64,000 bases of DNA from Rusavskia elegans (Eukaryota > Ascomycota > Lecanoromycetes > Teloschistales > Teloschistaceae). Numbering within the stretch: the stretch's first letter is position 1; each line of letters begins with the position of its first letter. Below are positions 1 to 10,318 of the stretch, in pieces. Where the stretch lies: NCBI GenBank assembly GCA_011316305.1, contig SAUG01000021.1, forward strand, positions 372,001 through 436,000, read 5' to 3'. The notes under the pieces are model-generated. The model saw only the letters and a program-made list of their open reading frames with translations, did no database searches and was not told the origin of the DNA. The position numbers and the translations under genes were made by a program.

Positions 1-220
1 TACCACCGACAGAGAAGAAGGCGGAGCTGCGTCGGATAGGCATTGAGAAGGAGATGTCACCCAGGACATTTCTCCAGACGTCTCGCAAGCGTGTCTCGTA
101 CTCCGTGAGCTGCTTATCGGTCTCGTCGTTGAGAGAATCCTTCGGCAAAGGCAAACCTGCCAACTTGCGGCTGTTAAGCTTTCCACTTCGACCAGAGCCG
201 ATTCAGAGCTAGCTGGGAAA
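1..220 (-). pseudogene. psoA: NRPS adenylation-end plus carrier-domain fragment (PKS-NRPS relic)
   Basis: Read on the minus strand, one frame gives a GKLNSRKL motif, which corresponds to adenylation core A10 (consensus NGKxDRK), then a proline-rich linker (LAGLPLPKD), a carrier-domain helix (LTEYETRLRDVWRNVLGD) and FFSVGG, the start of the phosphopantetheine site, just as the window ends. A TGA lies directly upstream of the A10 motif. The piece is placed right behind a ketosynthase end (250-954), so everything between KS and A10 in a normal fungal PKS-NRPS (AT, DH, MT, KR, ACP, C and most of A) is missing. The PsoA assignment rests on the neighbouring psoB- and psoC-like genes; the domain identity itself is firmer than the name. 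Confidence 0.72.
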
Positions 221-249
221 AAAAAGAGGAATCGGAGTAAAGTCAGTAT

Positions 250-954
250 CTAGAAATGTGGAGATTTGGACCTTGCGTAGTGTTTCCGGCTTTCCCCATG
301 GTCCATAATCATGGATCTCAGGAATGTAGGTTTCCATGATTGTGTGGCAGTTGGTGCCGCCAGAGCCGAAGCCATTGACACCCGCATGAAGTGGATGGGG
401 TTGAGGACCTGGAGGCCATCCATGTGGGTTGTAGGTATTTGAAGCTTCTCGTAAGAAGGCTTTACGGCCGAGTTCAGGTCATGGAGATATTGGTTGGGCG
501 GAATAGCCTTGTGACGCATAGCTAGTAAAGTCTTCAATAGTCCCGACTAGTAGCTGTAGTGTCTATGATCAATTTCTGCCTTGGGTAAAAGGATCAAAGC
601 ATATATTTCCATCTGTATGACCAATGATCGTTTTGATCGACCCAACGATCACTGTAGGCCTGTGGTCTTGATCATAGCCCTTTGGAAAGAACGTTTGACT
701 GAGTGCAAACGCTTCTCTAGAATCTCCAGCCGGTGTGCCAGTGCCTTACATTGTTCTGTTGTTAGCCACGTCATTGCAACACGGCAAGAATGGGTGGAAC
801 TCTCCTTGTTCCGTCTCTTAGGAAGATGAAACCTACCATGTGCTTCAATGTACTGAGGCCGATCCTCTGCCTCAAAATGTCCAGTCCTGCACGCCTTATA
901 CGCCTTACTGATCAACGCCATCTGCGCCTCAGGGGGGGAATGTGTGTATGCCAT
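250..954 (-). pseudogene. psoA: Ketosynthase (KS) domain fragment of a polyketide synthase
   Basis: Minus-strand pieces in different frames follow the end of a KS domain. At 954-840 is SPPEAQMALISKAYKAC then QYIEAHG (second catalytic motif). Near 660-620 is [13 protein letters not shown], which carries the third catalytic-motif His. At 537-400 is LLAMRHKAIPPNQYLHDLN, and near 370-330 a frame-shifted relic of the GFGSGGTNCH glycine-rich end motif. Several frameshifts and stops break it, and the stretch after EAHG does not match KS. This is a dead fragment of a highly reducing PKS or PKS-NRPS, fused by deletion to the carrier fragment at 1-220. Confidence 0.75.
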
Positions 955-1195
955 GATGTCTGAGCTGGAGATAGGATAGGAAGAACAGAGACTTTACAAT
1001 GGAACCAACGACTACGGTGGCACCGCAATGCAGTTGGAATTTCGATTCTGATATGTCGAGTTATCGTGTTTGCAGTCAGCTTGCATACGTGGCTGACGAA
1101 AGGCGATGACTTGGGTGTTAGATCCTATAGGTGTGTATGTGGAGACGTAGAGACCGCCTGGCAAGCCTCATCCTGCTGCTCGAGCTAAACCATGA

Positions 1196-2134
1196 CTGCT
1201 ATTCGAACTTCTCGCCTGTTCAAGCGAGCAAGCAGGCGGCCATTTGAACGCCCGCCGCGCCTACCTGACGGCATCCAACTACATCCGCGCGGCGCAGTTC
1301 ATGCTCAATGAAGGTCCCATCGGGCAAGACCAGCGCGTTCTTCCCAGCATTGAGCGCGCCATTGCGGACTTTCGCAAGCGCGTTCAGTACCGCGATGGGA
1401 AAACCTTCTTTCTGGAAATTCCGTACCAAAATGGCCTGAAGTTGCCCGGCTACCTCTACTTACCAGCGACTTCCCGGCGTATCCCTGGCCGCAAAATCCC
1501 CATTCTGCTAAACACTGGCGGAGCCAATTCCACGCAAGAGGAGATATACACCGTGAACCCGGCGACTGGGCCAGAGCTCGGCTATGCAGTCGTCACATTC
1601 GAAGGACCGAGCCAAGGGATTGTCCTACGCCGCGACAGATTAACGATGCGCCCGGACTGGGAAGTAGTCACGAGGGCGGTCTTGGATCACCTCTTTGCCT
1701 TCGCGAGCAACCATCCAGAGCTTGGGCTGGACCTGGTTCTTATTGCTGTTACCGTTGCATTGATAGGTGGCTACTTTGCACGATGTGCGGTTGTAGATGC
1801 ATGTATCAAATCGTGCGTCAGCGTTGACGGATCCTACAGCTTGGCAAGTTTCGTTGGCGGCCGAATGTCAGGGCCTCTCTTCAAAGGCTTCATAAACGGC
1901 TGGCTATCAGATGATGTATTCAACGCGATCCTGCGCTTTCTGCAGCGACTTGACTTCCAGGCGCGGTGGGAGTTCAATCATCCAAAACGGGCCACAGGTA
2001 CCAAAGACGAGGCCGAAATCATGAGAAATTTTGGTGACTATACGGTGCTGAACCCAGATGGTACAGAGTATCTGGCCAGTGTAACGTGTCCCGCACTGAT
2101 GAGGCGTGGACAAGGAGAAGTGGAACGCCCATGA
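1196..2134 (+). pseudogene. psoB: Alpha/beta hydrolase, PsoB-like, N-terminally truncated and catalytically damaged
   Basis: The 296-residue stretch resembles DUF1100/FrsA-type fungal hydrolases that accompany PKS-NRPS clusters: ARRAYLTASNYIRAAQFML near the N-terminus, LPGYLYLPA, PILLNTGG (oxyanion region), TFEGPSQG and VSVDGSYSL. The open frame has no ATG before the first conserved block; in-frame codons run back only to a TGA at 1193-1195, so the usual N-terminal ~100 residues are absent. The nucleophile elbow, normally G-x-S-x-G followed by GYFA, reads AVTVALIGGYFA and contains no serine. The end (VTCPALMRRGQG) stops before the expected catalytic-His region. It lies between the PKS-NRPS relic and a psoC-like gene. 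Probably a non-functional remnant. Confidence 0.62.
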
Positions 2135-2402
2135 TGTAGCCTATGGAGGATTCGTCGAAGCCCCACTTCGTACCTACACCACCAGAATTACTTCGACACC
2201 GAATGCAACTTTGATTTCATTACCTCATATACACCATCTTGCCTTGACCCAGGTGCGTACGATGCCATGGTGATCGACCTTTCCAGAAGTAGACTGTTGA
2301 CCGATTCTTACTAGGCCAAACCTTACGAGACCTTTGTCGATTCCCGACGGTCTCGAAGACTTTCTGATTGATCCCCGCCGGAGTATAATCACCAACTCCA
2401 TC

Positions 2403-3781
2403 ATGGCTGGCGCTGCGGAAAAACTGGTAGAACAACTCAACGCAGTAGTTGCAACAACTCTCGAGAGCGATGATTTTTTGCGGCAGCAATTGGCTATGGC
2501 GGCTCGCAAGCTTTTCTACAAGCTGGAGACCAAAGAAGAAAAGACTTTCCGACTCGCTATCGAAGAACCTGTTATGTTTTCCGTGCTCCAAGCCTCTATT
2601 GACATGGGTCTGTGGGATGCCTGGACCGTTGCTGGCGGGGGCGAGAAGGACGTTGAAGCGTTGGCCACGATGACCACCAAAAACGTTGACCCGGAATTGC
2701 TACGTAAGTCTTCAGTACAATCCAATGAGTTGTCTGATCAATGTTCCAGGGCACCAACTGCGACTGATGGCCGCCAACCACATTATCGAAGAAACAGGGC
2801 AAGGTCGATACGCACCGACACCATTCTCACTCTCCATGGGCGACAAGAGTACCCTTGTAGCACCAGCTCTTCGAATAAGGTATGCCAGACCACCTCAGTG
2901 AAGGTCACTGAATAGGGACTAAACGTAATCTTGCAACAGGACCGATCATATCGCACAGTGTGCCATGCACTGGCCCGATTTCTTAGCCAAGACGAATTAC
3001 CGTAAACCAGTCGACGACAAAAATAGTTGCTATATTGATGCGTTCCCGGAGAAGAAGAGCTTCTTCGAAAGATGCAGTACGAACCCGGTACACCAGGAAA
3101 GCTTCTCTTCCTTCATGGACTTATGGGGCAAGCACAAAAGACCGTGGCCGCAGTTCTACGACACCAAGATGCTGCTCAAGGGCGCCAACTTGAGCGACGG
3201 CAGTGCATTCGTCGTCGATGTAGGTGGACATCATACTATCGATCTTCTGCGTGTGCTCGAGAAACATCCAGACCTTCCTGCAGGATCTCTCGTGCTTGAA
3301 GACTTGCCAGAAGTCGTCGCTTCGGTCAAACTTACTACGGACAAGATCAAAATTGTCGGGCACGATCTCTTCGAACCAAATACGGTGCAGCCGGTAAAAG
3401 GTAAGCTTACTATTTAATCCGAAATCAGGAAAATCGCCGTCAAATGACTGACAACCGAGGGGATATGAAGGTAGTCGGGCGTACTACATGCATGCCGTTC
3501 TTCACGACTGGTCGGATGAGACATCTGTTAAGATCTTGAAGCAAGTAGCGGCGGTCATGAATCCTGGCTACTCAAAAGTACTAATCAACGATATCGTTAT
3601 TCCGGCGACGGGGACTAGCTATATTCAGGCCGGCTTGGATTGTCTGGTTTTGCAGGCTTCGGCCAACGAGAGGACTGAAGCCGTGTGGAAAAATGTGATT
3701 GAAGATGCTGGGCTTAAGTTGGTAAAGATTTGGCCTGATGGTCGCAGTTACGAGAGCGTGATCGAGGCTGAGCTGCCATAG
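2403..3781 (+). CDS. psoC: SAM-dependent O-methyltransferase (plant-type OMT fold), PsoC-like
   Basis: Four exons (2403-2703, 2750-2879, 2940-3400, 3471-3781) join into 400 codons without a stop. Introns are 46-70 bases; the last acceptor is AAG rather than the usual CAG/TAG. The N-terminal half is a winged-helix dimerisation domain ([20 protein letters not shown]). The SAM domain begins near residue 237 (DVGG), and the catalytic-base motif LHDWSDE has His309. The glycine motif, usually GGGxG, reads GGHHT, which could weaken SAM binding. The family methylates hydroxyl or amide groups of small molecules. In the pseurotin pathway PsoC is a methyltransferase, and its position beside the psoA/psoB relics supports that name. 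Structurally complete, but its pathway partners are broken. Confidence 0.68.
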
Positions 3782-4510
3782 GCCATAGCCTCCGTATCAT
3801 TGTCAAGTAGGACCCAGGTCTCATTGTTGTAGCTTTTATGTTGTAGACAGGCCAGTCCAGCAATAAGTGGCGTCCAGGGGTCATATTAGGCCCTCAATGA
3901 CGACAAAACCAGATTGCGAACAGCAAAACATGAAGAAGTACAAGCACATCCTACTCTAGAAAACTGACCATAAATCCTTCTCACAGTCCGAGGTATCCGG
4001 TGAAGGACTGTATTCCCATATTCCCTCCTTAGTCATCATTTTTCGCTTGTGATCAGGAACATCGTCAGATCCAATCCTCAGAATGACTTTGTTTTGCGCA
4101 TGACGCACTCTGCATCAATCTCAGCCCATACCGCCGGCCCAACGACGGAATCCGAGGCGGAACTTGACGGGTTATGGTTCGGGACTGTCTGACTCTGCAG
4201 CTATCATTCGTGCAGCTAAGTTGACAAAGTCCGGTAGGAGCTGCGTGTGGCGCTGCACTCCTGCATTTCTGTAACAGACCCAATTGATTACAGTGTGGGC
4301 ACAGCAACTACCACACCTGGTGCACATGATATAGATCCAAGTTACTGGAAGCCCGTTATCCTACTGAACTTGACGTATAGGTTAACGTAGCAGCTGTACG
4401 GTAACATATATGCAACCGTTAGCACGATTTCCCTTATCGAGGTACCGGTTGTTCTGTGCCCCTCATTGCAATCTTATTCTTGTTCTGACGAGTCCAGGGA
4501 TTCCCAGCGG
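3782..4510. other. Intergenic, no gene recognised
   Basis: This is the 3' flank of the O-methyltransferase and of the convergent regulator relic. Short open frames occur on both strands, but none has a recognisable domain or fungal coding character. Confidence 0.5.
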
Positions 4511-6115
4511 TCAAGGACCACCACATCTGAGGGCCAGTCTACAGACTAGATGTATGAGTTTCATGATGGAATCTTCTTTGGCTCTTATCGCCTGTAGGGT
4601 TACTCTGGCTACACCACTGAGTCCATCGCCACTCCGATTACATTGCCCGCCAGCTGGTGGATTGGATACCTTGGTTGTCTCGTTGCGAGTATAGACGGGT
4701 TTCGTCATTTCGCTGATTTGCCCACGTGTCTGCATTATTGTTGTCTCAATGATGCCTGTCAGAACGAGTGGTTGTGACGACGAGAATGCGGATAATTTGA
4801 AGGAGCCGACCGCTAGGCTCGGCAATTCGACTGGCAAGTGCTCAACAGGAGTAGGTCCACCTATCTTCGATCGGACCTCGGTCCATGTTTCGATGTGCTG
4901 TGCAGTTTTATCGTGTGACTCGGCAAGGCATAGATAGCTGGATAGAAGAAGCAGCTGTGAAGGTTGGTCTAAGCGGTATGCGCCTGGCATGAGTTGAACC
5001 GAGAAATAATATCGTGCAGAATTTCCGTGTACTGGTTGGAGAGTTGAAATGTGGAATCTACTGTAACCTCTTGATCGTGCTGGGTCGAATCTGGCTTCTT
5101 GCCACTGCTATCTGTCCATGTGCTTGGCTCGACTTCGACCGGAGGAATCGAAAGCATATGCAGGTGCAGCTCGACACTGAAGTTTGGAACTTTTCGGATC
5201 CAGGATGCCCAAACAGGATCAACGATAGGATTGGTAGTTTGCTGCTCCATGTTATTTGAGCTCTGAATGGTGTAATGTGTGGACTGCGGACGCCTAGTTT
5301 CCAGTTGGCCATGACAAGAATCGGTGCCACTGTTTTTACTATCTGTGTTCGGAGCAGTGCCTTCCTGTTGGTGGAAGGCAGTGAATTGAGCGTCAATTTC
5401 ATCTTGAGACTGACGGCCTAGGCTCTTTGGAGTCATATTTCTTGGAAGTGAGGATCGGTATCTGGGATGAATCGAAGGCGCCTCCGAGTAGGGCGGCAAC
5501 AACGTGGATACGGAAGATGGTAACATAAGGGAGCCTTGAGAAGTGTTATGGAAAACGCTAGGGAGCTCAGCCCAATAGTCCAGTTCGGATCACCCTACAA
5601 GGGCTTGAGGCTGTTCCTGACTGAATAGTTGGCTGGAGTAGTGACTTTGCAGAGTAACGAGATCCATACCAGGTTGTAATTCAGATGCTTCAAAAGGACG
5701 GCCAATCTCGGGCTGAAGGAAAGACAGATCCAATTCCAGATCCAAATCAGACGGAAGATCGAGCAAGCTTGTAGGCGAAGGACTAAGTTCCTCTGACACA
5801 TCATTGCTGCTCTGCTCGGTGTTGGAATTTGCTTTCTGTAGCGTTAGACCGTTTACTGGCACGTACATATTGTGACGGCGTGGCTTACCAAAAGATTGTG
5901 AAGGATGGTTGCCTTGTATTGACGCTGGTTGAGTGGCAGAAGGACGCGCCTGACGTCGAGATCTCAGCGACCTTGAGGTGCACCTAACACCAGCTCTTTG
6001 GCAGCGCAGGCAACCTTCATTGTTTTTTTCCCCCCCGTTTGCAGTGAAGCTTCTGCCCATGGCAGCGGTCGCATGCGCGGCGCGAAAGGCCAAGGTGTTG
6101 GACGAGCAAACTCAT
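4511..6115 (-). pseudogene. fumR: Zn(II)2Cys6 transcription factor, FumR/FapR-like, broken
   Basis: Starting at the ATG at 6115, the minus strand reads MSLLVQHLGLSRR, then ACDRCHGQKLHC (first half of a Zn2Cys6 cluster). After a run of seven G and seven A (on the plus strand, T7C7 at 6023-6036) the frame changes and continues with GCLRCQRAGVRC. Removing one base from the run gives a perfect C-x2-C-x6-C-x9-C-x2-C-x6-C. Downstream is a basic linker (RSLRSRRQAR), an in-frame TGA at 5590-5592 inside otherwise continuous coding sequence, and a second frame change near 4985 into an AflR-like region (LLLLSSYLCLAESHDKTAQHI). In A. fumigatus one such factor controls fumagillin and pseurotin genes. Three lesions make it a pseudogene unless the homopolymer shift is a sequencing error and the other two are misread. 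Confidence 0.72.
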
Positions 6116-7370
6116 TGCGCTCTAAGCCAATACCAGTAGCGCAGATGTTACCCTTTTGCCCATACCAGGATCCAATTTCACGAGACAATAGAAGGCTGTC
6201 GGCGCTGCGTGGTCATAAGGTACTTATGTGTCTGTCCGGCAATGGTAACGCATCGTGCCCACAGGAGATTTCAATTTCCGGACCTGTAGCTTCCGCGAGT
6301 TTCTCAGGGCTTGGAGCGATGGTGTGATACAATGGTGTATTAGCTGACATTCGGAACGGATCGTGGAACTGTCTTAAAGCTTCGTTTCTTCGTATCTTTC
6401 ATAGCTTTGTTTGTTTAGATGATTTGTGCATTCATCCTGACCCCTGAGGTACGCCAATCGAACGAGGCAAAAAGGCTGTCAGCACGTATCCTCGCCCCCT
6501 AGGAGAGAGCTATACGAGGCTTCAGATGGGGGAGGAAGAGGAAAACCTGTCTGTATGCACGCCTAGAATGTAAGACAAATTGAGAATGGATCCCAGGCCC
6601 GATATCTCAATGGCATCAGACGTACAATAACTGTTGGCTCGTTGTCCATAATGTAGCAGAGAGGTTGTTCGATGGTGGCTGCTGACTGTGGGTCCAACAA
6701 CATCCCGGACACAACGCTTGCCGTATGTACTGTTGTAAGTGTGAGAACTCACGGAGAATTTTTGGCACGTTGACCAGACTAATGCACGCATGATCTGCAG
6801 GTGGTTCTCCGCGATCTGCCGAGGGCTGAAGAAGTCAGCAAGTACCGAGGTACTCTACTGTACGTTTTGGGGCTCCCTCACTCTGACGGCGAGAAAGACT
6901 ACAAAGATCTCGAATAGATACGATAAAGCCTAGGCCGATAACGTATTAGGTCTTTGCTCTTCTTTCTGGTGTCTAATAAGCTTCTGTATCCCTTCCAAAA
7001 TAAGCGCCAAGCCCCCACTCTTGGCGTCCCACGTTTTGTGTCACCCACCATCCCGGCTCCGCTTGATGGAGATCGGCAAATTCAACATCACCAACGGCTG
7101 AGTACTCGAAGAAATCGCAAAGGAATAACCCAAGTCAAATCGGTCTGAAAACCAGTCGCTTGTTACGATCCTTGATGACGTGCTGCACTAGCTAGATCCA
7201 CAATTTTGACGTTTAAGCTCGGCGCAATGCACTCCTGGGGGCAGATCGGGCGAGTCACACGGTTGCTAGCCTCCAGACTGCGTACTTGTGATTGCGTACG
7301 AACAGGCGGTCACGCAGAAGGGTGCGGCCGATGGAAGTGTTCCGTCTCCCATCAAGCCCTAACCTCGCCG
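6116..7370. other. Intergenic, no gene recognised
   Basis: This is the promoter side of the regulator relic. Minus-strand frames around 6522-6791 and plus-strand frames around 6954-7148 show no known motif. Nothing else is supported. Confidence 0.45.
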
Positions 7371-7990
7371 GAATAGCCTATCTCGCATCAAAAATTGCGG
7401 CCTCTGACCATCTCCTCCCGGGCAAAGACAGTTAGGAGGGCTTACACTAGTCATGCAGTCACCAAGGGAATGACAGCATATTGTACGGGTCACTACTACA
7501 TCGGCATGGGAAGCTGGCATTCCTGGAGTAGAAGGATTGTAATAGCAGCTGCAGCGTAGAGTCCAAAATACAGACAATGGTCCGATCCAGTACCCGCCCA
7601 TCATGGTTTGAAGCTAGGATATAGAGGAAGATTCTGGTGGGTGGGGGACGTGTCGCTTATTCTCTCGGTTTGAAGGTCTCATCTCACTAGCAACCAATGG
7701 GGAACGCTTTTGCGGTCGCATTCGAGCAACCCACCGAGTCTAAAGTCCTGCTCGCCCATATTGCGCAGCACACTAAGCCTCTCAGGCTTTGGCTATCGAC
7801 AATACCAGCAAGGTCGTTGGCATGCATGGTCAACCAGTACATCCGATGTGGATAATGGCCCTGATCACAACAGAGGTAATGGCACAATACAGGTATAACG
7901 CAATAGCAGAAAAGAAGAAAGATCTCCTAAGGAAGCCATGCCCAAGGCCCAAAAATCTAAGGTATGGTCATTCCATACCAGCTCTCAACG
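7370..7990 (-). pseudogene. Possible relic of a multi-pass membrane protein (RTA1-like?)
   Basis: On the minus strand a frame around 7990-7850 gives FLRRSFFFSAIALYLYCAI followed by TSVVIRAIIHIG. This looks like two transmembrane segments with an R-A-I-x-x-I turn, as seen in RTA1-like lipid-translocating proteins. Further along, around 7590-7520, a broken frame gives segments recalling the FDSTLMLL...FHPG part of that family. Stops and frameshifts interrupt it everywhere. The family call is weak; a generic membrane-protein relic or chance hydrophobic frames are possible. Confidence 0.22.
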
Positions 7991-8004
7991 AGGTTCTTGA
8001 TCGG

Positions 8005-8993
8005 TTACAGATTCGCCGTCTTAAGAAAACCTGTAAGATCTGACATAGGATCCCCATTTTCAACCATACCCAAAGCGGCTGCAGGTTGTTTGTAGCCCAA
8101 CAAATTGAGCATTTTCGGACTCATCGTCAAAACCTTGCTGCGTGGAATAGCCAAGAATTGGTTCTCTTGTGTCCGCATAGTACCTCGGACGAAGAACAGA
8201 CCGTGAAGGACACGAGTGAAGCCGCGAACGCTGTTGTGGCCGGCACCGTGCCAACAAGACGCCAGAAAGATGAGTGCTGCGCCTGGCTTCATCTCTGTTT
8301 TCGGTCAGAATCGTCGGTAGCATACGAGTAACAAAGATCAGAAAGAACTGACGAACCAGCAAAAGTGACCTCGTCCAAGCGCGGTTCTCTCTTATCGTCC
8401 CAACGATGACTGCCAGGAATGAACATGGTGGCTCCGTTTGCCTGTGTCGTCTCCACGCCTGCAATCAAGCAACCAAGTTGAGCCGCATTATTGAGCTGGT
8501 AGGGTTTGCTCTCATGCTCAATCAAGTGTGTCCCGTCATCCCGATGCAACCGCTGTCGTACCGCCCCATATCGAATGCGGAAGCTCAGGCTCACCGAGAG
8601 CAGCGGATCGATGTGGTAAGGAAGATCGTACTTTTCGACTCGCCTCGTGCCGTGATCGGTCAAAATCTCCCTCCTCAATTCTTCAAGCACCTTGTCCTCG
8701 CAAATCTTCGCCAATGTATCGGATTTGCCCACGAGACCGCCTATCAAGATTGTTTCTTGTGGTACGAGACCTTTGAAGAAACCTTCATCATCGTCTCTGT
8801 CTCCTTTGACGTATTTTTCAAGCTCTTTCTCAATAGATACAAGCTCCTCGGAGCTGACTAGGTTGTTGAGGATGACGCCACCGTCGCGGTCAATCACCGA
8901 AAGGATATCTTCTATCGGTGCGCTGGCTGATAGCTCGGCGATGTGAGTCGAGGGTTTGTAGTTGGGGGGAAACGACTCTGGTAGCTGGTCCAT
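8005..8993 (-). CDS. Phytanoyl-CoA dioxygenase (PhyH) family Fe(II)/2-oxoglutarate oxygenase A
   Basis: Two exons (8993-8357 and 8294-8005) with a 62-base intron (donor GTTCGT, acceptor CAG) give 308 residues with no interruption. Without the intron the conserved MKPGAALIF block falls out of frame. Iron ligands fit the family: His150 and Asp152 in LHRDD, and distal His228 in CWHGAGHNS, with Arg240 as likely 2-oxoglutarate anchor. The protein resembles fungal tailoring oxygenases such as FtmOx1 and meroterpenoid PhyH enzymes. In the fumagillin pathway a PhyH enzyme (Fma-C6H) hydroxylates the terpenoid at C-6; either this gene or 9500-10318 could be that one. Divergent from the second PhyH gene. 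Confidence 0.85.
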
Positions 8994-9499
8994 GGTGGTT
9001 GAAGGGTGAAAAGCAAAAGAGCAGTCTTGATACGCGAATGCTGTTGAATAGACCTGGTCAGCCAGATCCTAGACTGGAAAGACCTCACTCCAGGTGCTCT
9101 GTCTCACCTAATCTGTTTCTTTTCTTAGAGCGTATGATCCACACCGCATCCAACAGCACGTCCTTTCCCAGGTAGCTTAAAGGCTTCGACTGAAACGGAA
9201 GATTTCCCGAATCTTGGTAAAAGCTACTCCGCAGGGAACTTGCTAGGTGGCGAGGATCAAAACTCGGGAAGTAGATGAAGATTATCCAACAGGGAAGTCA
9301 ATGAAGAACCGTTCAACAGAAAAGTGAATGAAGAGTCCACGTCATCTTCGACTCAAGCAGTCCCCGGCATCACTTCCCCTCCAAACTTGCCTCCAACTTA
9401 GTGGCACTGTCGTTTTCACATCAACCTCGCTACCCCGGCACCTGTTCATGTGGGAAGATTACACGTTCTGTTTCTGATCTCCAACCTCCCACCGGGACC
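8994..9499. promoter_or_regulatory. Divergent promoter region between the two PhyH genes
   Basis: The 506 bases separate start codons on opposite strands, so the segment must hold both promoters. No specific operator could be identified by eye. Confidence 0.45.
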
Positions 9500-10318
9500 A
9501 TGACCCCCAATATGGACGAAGCCAAAGCCCATTTGCAGGAGCACGGTTGGGTCAAGATTCCTGCAGTCCTTAACAAAGATGACGCTGCGCACACCCTTGA
9601 TCGACTGTGGAAAGCGAAGGAAGCCTCCGAAGCCAGTGGGGAGGAAACATTCCAGCCTATCTTAGACCCTGATCCTTCCAATGTGCGCGTGTTCTACCTC
9701 CCAGAACTCGACAAGGTATTCCGCGACATGCTCACGCACCCTACGGGCATAGAGTTGACCAAATCGGTGCTGGGTGAACGATTCCTCGTCAGCAACTTCT
9801 CAGCCAACATTGCGCGTCCAGGTTCCCAGAGCATGGCACTGCACTCCGACCAGAGCATTGTCCTCCCCGAGCCCTGGTTGGATATTTGGGCAGTCAATGT
9901 GATTTGGTGCCTCACAAGAATGACCAAAGATAATGGCGCAACACTCTACATTCCTGGCTCTAACAAGTGGACGTGTTGGGAGGACGTTCCTGCCAACGCA
10001 CCGGACCTGCTGGTCCCATTTGAGGCAGAAGCCGGCGATATCGTCGTTCTCGATGGGCGCCTCTGGCATACATCCGGTAGCAACATTACCAAGGACGAGG
10101 ATCGTGCTATCCTTTTTGCGTATTACTCCGCTCCTTACATGCGTCAACTGGTAAATTGGACCGCCAAGCTGCCAAAGGAACTTCAAGAGACACTTAGCCC
10201 GGAGTTGAAAGAATTGTTCGGACTGAGTCACATTGGTTATGTTGTCTATGGCGATCTGAGGTACATGGCCGACAAGTATCCAAAAAAGCTAGATAGGGAG
10301 TCCGCCGAGAGCACCTAG
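9500..10318 (+). CDS. Phytanoyl-CoA dioxygenase (PhyH) family Fe(II)/2-oxoglutarate oxygenase B
   Basis: A single uninterrupted frame of 272 codons starts at the ATG at 9500 (context GGACCATGA); an alternative ATG lies at 9512. The in-frame sequence further upstream looks non-coding. Iron ligands are His115 and Asp117 (ALHSDQS) and His190 (LWHTSGSN); Arg202 probably binds 2-oxoglutarate. The sequence GATLYIPGSNKW is the usual PhyH strand before the distal His. No intron is needed. It is one of two candidates for the fumagillin C-6 hydroxylase and is fully intact. It shares a promoter region with the divergent PhyH gene at 8005-8993. Confidence 0.87.
   Translation: MTPNMDEAKAHLQEHGWVKIPAVLNKDDAAHTLDRLWKAKEASEASGEETFQPILDPDPSNVRVFYLPELDKVFRDMLTHPTGIELTKSVLGERFLVSNFSANIARPGSQSMALHSDQSIVLPEPWLDIWAVNVIWCLTRMTKDNGATLYIPGSNKWTCWEDVPANAPDLLVPFEAEAGDIVVLDGRLWHTSGSNITKDEDRAILFAYYSAPYMRQLVNWTAKLPKELQETLSPELKELFGLSHIGYVVYGDLRYMADKYPKKLDRESAEST

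Noticed and set aside
8295..8356. Frameshift in PhyH A
   Set aside because: Explained by a 62-base intron that restores FAEMKPGAALIF in phase.
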